From positions 12,956-35,691 of the forward strand of contig CAJFCJ010000091.1 in NCBI GenBank assembly GCA_904063045.1: a stretch of DNA of 22,736 nt. Reading direction: 5' to 3'. Each line of letters starts with the position of its first letter. Position 1 is the first letter of the stretch. The notes beneath the pieces are model-generated. The model saw only the letters and a list, made by a program, of their open reading frames with translations. It searched no databases and had not been told where the DNA came from. Shown here one piece after another: positions 18,945 through 22,736 of this stretch. Source of the stretch: Dimorphilus gyrociliatus. Lineage: Eukaryota > Annelida > Polychaeta > Dinophilidae. Position numbers and translations under genes: made by a program.

Positions 18945-19579
18945 TGTACAACTTTGGTTATATTTTACATGCTTGAACTCTATTATTTTATGCAACATAT
19001 ACATGTACATCTTAAAACCTACGCAAGAAAATGCTATAACATTGGCCAAACATAAGTCTGATTAGTCAGCTTGAAGGCTCATCTTTAATTACCAATAAAG
19101 GTTTGGCCAGGTTATAATTTAATTAACTTGCCTAGGGTGTGGCCAAGTTATAATTCAATTAACCTTCCTAAATGTTGAACCTTGTAACATCCTGTTACTA
19201 AAGATAAATATGAACTACACATTTCGGCAACTGTAAAGTGATGATTGGATGTCAGAGACAAACCTCAAAGTATATAAATCCTCATTATTCTCATTTGGCA
19301 TGCAGCTTCCATCTGGACCCAAGGACCTGGGAAAATCATCTGGAAACAACCTCCACTGGAACCATCCATCTACTCCTCAACATTGGAAGACAGTTTGGTA
19401 ATTTGGCAACCTGCTATTACAAACTATCTACTCTGCTATCGAACTCTCATATTGTTACTTGCTTAAGTATTATTATTGCGAATAAACCATTTTAATTTAA
19501 ACATTTGTTTAAAGGTTCGAGTAGAACCAGTATTGTTATAACTTGCAAACGCATAGATTTTGCCAGCAAGAGCAGTACA
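18945..19579 (+). repeat. 5' LTR of the Ty3/gypsy element
   Basis: 635 bp, from TGTACAAC to AGTACA. It contains TATATAAA at 19271-19278 and AATAAA at 19481-19486, giving a plausible U3-R-U5 order. A small hairpin GGTTC-gagta-GAACC lies just after the polyadenylation signal. An 85-codon open frame across the LTR is present in both LTR copies and is not considered coding. The LTR is an inverted match to 18173-18807. Confidence 0.93.
19271..19278 (+). promoter_or_regulatory. LTR TATA box
   Basis: TATATAAA in the middle of the LTR, about 210 bp upstream of the LTR polyadenylation signal; presumed start of U3-driven transcription about 25-30 bp downstream. Confidence 0.55.
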
Positions 19580-19583
19580 AATT

Positions 19584-19600
19584 TGGCGCAGTCGACAGGA
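19584..19600 (+). other. Primer binding site, tRNA-Ser-like
   Basis: TGGCGCAGTCGACAGGA starts four bases after the LTR end. TGGCGCAGTCG is complementary to the 3' end (CGACTGCGCCA) of a common metazoan serine tRNA, the primer used by some gypsy-group elements. The bases after it depart from the Drosophila tRNA-Ser sequence I know, so the assignment is probable, not certain. Confidence 0.7.
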
Positions 19601-19639
19601 TATTCTTTTGGTTTATTCAAAAGTTTTGAGAAAGTAAAT

Positions 19640-20568
19640 ATGGCAGAAGGAGGAAATGGAAACGCCACTGGGGCAGTTACAGACTCTAACCCTTCAACCC
19701 CAGCAACTCCAACAATTACAATTCAGCCAGCAGGAATGTCAGAAAGGCAACAAAGACTAATTGAAGACTATGATAGATTGGTGAGTGAAATGAAAAGAAA
19801 TCGAATCACAATTCCAACAGATCATGGAGATGGAACACATCACCCAGCACAGAACCCAAATGTTGATATCACAACAGTAATTCAAGCATTAAGGGCTGCT
19901 TGGGACCGCCCTCAAAGAACTATTCTCAAGTTGTATGATGGAAGCAAGGAGTGTTCAAAATTCAAAGAAGACTTTAATCAGGCATGTTATGCTTATGGTT
20001 GGATAGGAGAAGATGTTGTGAAAGCAAATCTTTTAGATTATTTAACTGGTCCTGCAAAGGATTTGGTGTTGGCTCTGGATGGAGAGCCTACTGTGGAGGA
20101 AATATGGAAAGCCCTCCATGACGAATTTGATCTAGATCCTTTGGAGTATCAGGAGAAATTGCTTAACTTAAAGCAAATGAATGGCGAAAGTGTGGTTCAG
20201 TTTGTTAATAGAGCAAAGAAATTGATAAGAGGTTTTCTCCACCTAGACCAATGGAACCACAATTGCTTGCAACTATGAAAGAAATAAAACTGATGGAAGT
20301 TTTACAAAGAGGATTACAACAGGATATTCTACATTTAGTGTACACCTTACATCCTAAATGTCAAACATTGGCAGAACTATATGAGGCTGCTAAGCAAGCA
20401 GAAACTTCATTAAAACTAACTCAAAGAAAACCGATCACAATGGTGTCAAAATTGGAAACTCAACAAAGAAAAGAGACCAAAAAGACCCAGGTAATCAGAA
20501 AAGATGCTTCTACAGAAACCCCAATTTCTGGAATAGAAAGCATGTACCTGACAACAAAATGCTACTAA
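19640..20568 (+). pseudogene. Retrotransposon gag, frame-broken
   Basis: Capsid precursor. The ATG at 19640 (MAEGGNGN) is preferred over the in-frame ATG at 19505, which lies inside the LTR. Residues about 80-200 carry the retrotransposon Gag signature: AWDRPQRTILKLYDGS, LLDYLTGPAKDLVL, EIWKALHDEFD, EKLLNLKQMNGESVVQF. The first frame stops at 20278; the homologous reading continues in another frame from about 20240 (EPQLLATMKEIKLMEVLQRG) to 20568, so an indel lies near 20225-20245, next to a TTTT run. No CCHC zinc knuckle is seen after it. Confidence 0.88.
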
Positions 20569-20844
20569 AGAAAAGTTTTCAAGCCAAAAAGTCCAAAAGT
20601 ATGCACCAACTACAACAAATAGGTATTATAAGAAAAATCAACCAGCAAAGACAATACTGAAAGAGGAACCTAAGCTACAAAAATTAGAAACATTAGACAA
20701 TGAAAGCATGTCAGAAAACGACGAAGTTCAAGATATTCTCTGTTTTTCAGATAGTGACGAATCCACTTGTCAGCTGTTACAAAGCAAACAATCTGAGCGA
20801 AATGCTTCAACATTATTGGACAATTTGAAACTAATACAGGTTTT
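20520..20844 (+). pseudogene. Gag-protease linker region, frame-broken
   Basis: From about 20552 an open, lysine-rich then acidic frame (NRYYKKNQPAK, SENDEVQDILCFSDSDE) runs to a stop at 20844. It is in a different frame from the gag segment before it, with a short intermediate frame at 20520-20550, and from the protease after it. The composition fits the end of gag or the linker before protease. No zinc-binding motif is recognised. Confidence 0.55.
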
Positions 20845-21225
20845 AAGTTTGATGCCTTGATAGACTCTGGTAGTGACAGATCTTTCATTTCAAAAAAGGT
20901 ATTAAGACAAGTTCAAGGAAAAGCATCCTTCCCAGAACAAACTGTGAAAAATGCTAGAGATGCTTCAGGAAATAGCATCGAGATATGTGGAGAAATCATT
21001 CTCAGACTTTATTTTAATGAAAAGATTATTAAACAACGCTTTCTGATCAACAAAATCATTACACAACAATGTATTATTGGGTGTGACTTTCTACAACAAA
21101 ATGGAGCTACCCTTGACTTTGGAAAGAGACAGATTATACTCCAGCCAGGTACAGAAAAGAATTACCCTGTTGGAACACAACACTTATCTTTCAAAGGGTT
21201 TTTACCCCAGTTCCTCTTATTATGA
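20797..21225 (+). pseudogene. Retropepsin-like aspartic protease domain
   Basis: The open frame begins after TGA at 20794. The catalytic triplet D-S-G lies at 20863-20871 in the context LIDSGSDRSFIS, and the flap/second-half motif [19 protein letters not shown] follows at the normal distance. The domain processes Gag-Pol in related elements. The frame ends at 21225; the next pol segment is in another frame, with the change near a TTTTT run at about 21200-21206. Confidence 0.85.
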
Positions 21226-21985
21226 AAAAGAATGAGAGTCAAATACATACCCTTCAGACAACAATTGAACAAGAAAATCCCGAGATGAAGAACAAAGTTA
21301 CCCAAATTCTGGCAAAATATAAAGAAACTATTGCAGAAGACAGATTTGATATTGGCAATCCAGAGGTACCACCCTTGGAAATAACTCTTGAACCAGGTTC
21401 AACACCATATAGACAAAGGCCATATAGAATGCCTCCTCAAAAACAAGAAGAATGTAAGCAACAGATAGCTGAATTGGTAAAAAGCAAAGTTATTCAACCA
21501 AGCAAGAGCAATTGGGCTTCACCAATTGTTTTCGTAAGAAAGAAGGAAGGTAGTCTACGAATGTGTGTAGATTATAGAAAACTAAACAAAATGACAGTTA
21601 AAAACAAGTATCCACTGCCAAATCAAGAATGATCTTTTTGACCATTTGGGAGGAGGAAATAAATTCTTTTCTACAATGGATTTGACAAGTGCATACCACC
21701 ACATTAACATCAAGAAAGAAGATAGGTCTAAAACAGCATTTATTACACCTTTTGGCTTGTTTGAATTTATTAAGATGCCTTTTGGATTAACCAATGCCCC
21801 TCCTCATTTTAGTTATGTAATGAATTCATTTGTGCTAAAGGATGTAAAGCATTTGTGCCTAAACTACCTTGATGACATAATAATATTTACCAAGTCGCTG
21901 GACCAACATTGGGAAGCATTGGAGACCATTCTTCAACAGATTCAAAAGTACAATTTTAAGATTAAACTAAGTAAATGTGTGTTTT
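21210..21985 (+). pseudogene. Reverse transcriptase domain, frame-broken
   Basis: The first part (to the stop at 21632) carries [39 protein letters not shown] and DYRKLN, the start of gypsy RT fingers. The second part (about 21633-21985), in another frame, carries the catalytic motifs DLTSAYHHI (motif A), FGLTNAPPHF and YLDD (about 21865-21876). A break with apparently missing bases lies at about 21622-21635, immediately after KYPLP; another lies near 21980 at a TTTT run, before the thumb. The catalytic aspartates themselves are present. Confidence 0.92.
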
Positions 21986-22720
21986 GAAAGAACAAGTTCA
22001 ATTCTTGGGACACATTGTATCAGAAAAGGGGATTGAAACAGATAAGTCCAAGACAGATAAATTATATAATTTACAGCCACCAGTGGTTTGCAAATTCACT
22101 ACTAAGCTTTGTTGCATTTTGTGGCTATTACAGAAGAATTTTATACAAGATTTTGCAAGAGTAGCTAAACCTCTGTATATGTTAATGAAACTACATGGGA
22201 AAAAGGATAAATTGCAATGGACTGAGGAAGCCAAGCAATCATTTTTCAAGTTGAGAGATGCAGTAGTTAACCCTCCTGTATTACAACTACCTGATTTTGC
22301 TAAAGATTTTCACTTAACAACAGATGCATCGAATGTAGCTGTAGGAGGAGTTCTTGAACAAGTTTATGTAGATGAGAATGGGAAGAAAACAATGAAACCC
22401 ATTGCCTACGCTTCAAAACAATTCAACAATAATCAAATGAAATATGCAGCCTATCAAAGGAAGCATTTGGTGTTTACTGGGTTGTAAAGAAATTTTTACA
22501 TTACCTTCAAGACAAGCCATTCTTTTTATATACTGACCATCAGAGTCTAGTACAAACATTTAAGCAAAACAAATTGAATGTCAGCACAGCAAAATGGGTC
22601 ATGGCTTTAATGGATTTAAAATTTACAATTAACTATGTGACAGGACAAAAAAATAGAGCAGATGCATTAACAAGATTAGAAGAATATACACCCCCAAGGA
22701 AAGTAACATTGAAGAGCTAA
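21975..22720 (+). pseudogene. RT thumb and RNase H domain, frame-broken, right part
   Basis: QFLGHIVSEKGIETD (thumb) is followed by the junction motif SLLSFVAFCGYYRR, which appears only in a second frame between about 22088 and 22140, bounded by two compensating shifts. RNase H follows: DFHLTTDASNVAVGGVL, PIAYASKQF, then in another frame from about 22460 YTDHQSLVQTF and NRADALTRLEEY. A further shift at the CCCCC run near 22693 puts the next residues (ESNIEELIHGK) in yet another frame. Integrase is outside the window. Confidence 0.9.
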
Positions 22721-22736
22721 TTCATGGAAAGATCAA

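Larger units (their letters stand above)
18945..22736 (+). mobile_element. Ty3/gypsy-type LTR retrotransposon, 5' part (continues off the right edge)
   Basis: Order: 5' LTR, PBS, gag, protease, RT, RNase H, the standard Ty3/gypsy layout up to RNase H. Integrase, any envelope-like frame and the 3' LTR lie beyond the window. The RT motifs DLTSAYHHI and YLDD and the RNase H motifs TTDASN and NRADALTR are present. The frame changes about ten times in roughly 3 kb, several at homopolymer runs (near 20233, 21205, 21980, 22695), with no obvious in-frame nonsense codons between breaks. As it stands the copy cannot make a full polyprotein. Confidence 0.93.

Noticed and set aside
19502-19525. tRNA T-arm-like GGTTCGA in the LTR
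   Set aside because: Only an isolated 5-bp stem with a 5-base loop; no acceptor, D or anticodon arms, so not a tRNA. No tRNA or rRNA gene was seen in the window.
19505-19639. Gag start at the upstream ATG 19505
   Set aside because: This ATG is inside the LTR and upstream of the PBS; the ATG at 19640 lies in the normal leader position. The frame is merely open.

Overview
The window looks like nuclear DNA of an AT-rich metazoan, probably an aquatic invertebrate. The grounds are a spliced NACHT-LRR (NLR-type) immune receptor with a death-fold-like N-terminus, a class A GPCR fragment, a secreted PAN/Apple protein, an IAP-type RING protein, Ty3/gypsy elements primed by a tRNA-Ser-like site, and very short introns (55 and 58 nt inferred). 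I cannot name the species.

Layout. Positions 1-5940 (minus) hold an NLR gene: TATA/Inr promoter, exon 1 (death-fold-like domain, NACHT, winged-helix region, first LRRs), a 55-nt intron, and exon 2 with irregular LRRs followed by a striking in-frame array of 171-bp (57-residue) LRR-pair repeats. The array runs off the left edge. A single nonsense codon at 881-883 cuts the frame, although the array stays open beyond it. Positions 5940-9560 are gene-poor: an old plus-strand LTR relic (about 7015-7540), a minus-strand reverse-transcriptase relic (about 8760-9165), and otherwise unassigned sequence. Positions 9569-10164 (minus) hold a small intronless gene for a secreted PAN/Apple protein with its own TATA/Inr promoter. 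Positions 10170-13050 are non-coding and include a foldback-like repeat with a CCCTAA-rich loop. Positions 13055-13561 (plus) hold a small RING gene whose promoter has a 10-bp tandem array that reads as a heat-shock element. Positions 13640-17500 hold no gene I can support, only dispersed repeat copies.

Positions 17624-18137 (minus) encode TM5 to TM7 and the tail of a class A GPCR, in two exons separated by an inferred 58-nt intron. Immediately upstream in the same sense is a 635-bp solo LTR (18173-18807) with a 4-bp ATAT target duplication. After a 137-bp spacer the same LTR appears in opposite orientation (18945-19579) as the 5' LTR of a Ty3/gypsy element (PBS, gag, protease, RT, RNase H) that runs off the right edge. 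The two LTRs differ at two positions by my reading, yet the gag-pol region is broken by about ten frame changes with no obvious point nonsense codons.

The genes do not form an operon or pathway. Shared themes are immunity or stress (NLR, IAP-like RING, PAN protein) and a TATA box about 29-30 bp upstream of an initiator-like A in all three genes whose 5' ends are visible. The main candidates for something new are the recombination-prone LRR array of the NLR, whose variation seems to sit on the exposed beta-strand face, and the heat-shock-element array in front of the small RING gene.
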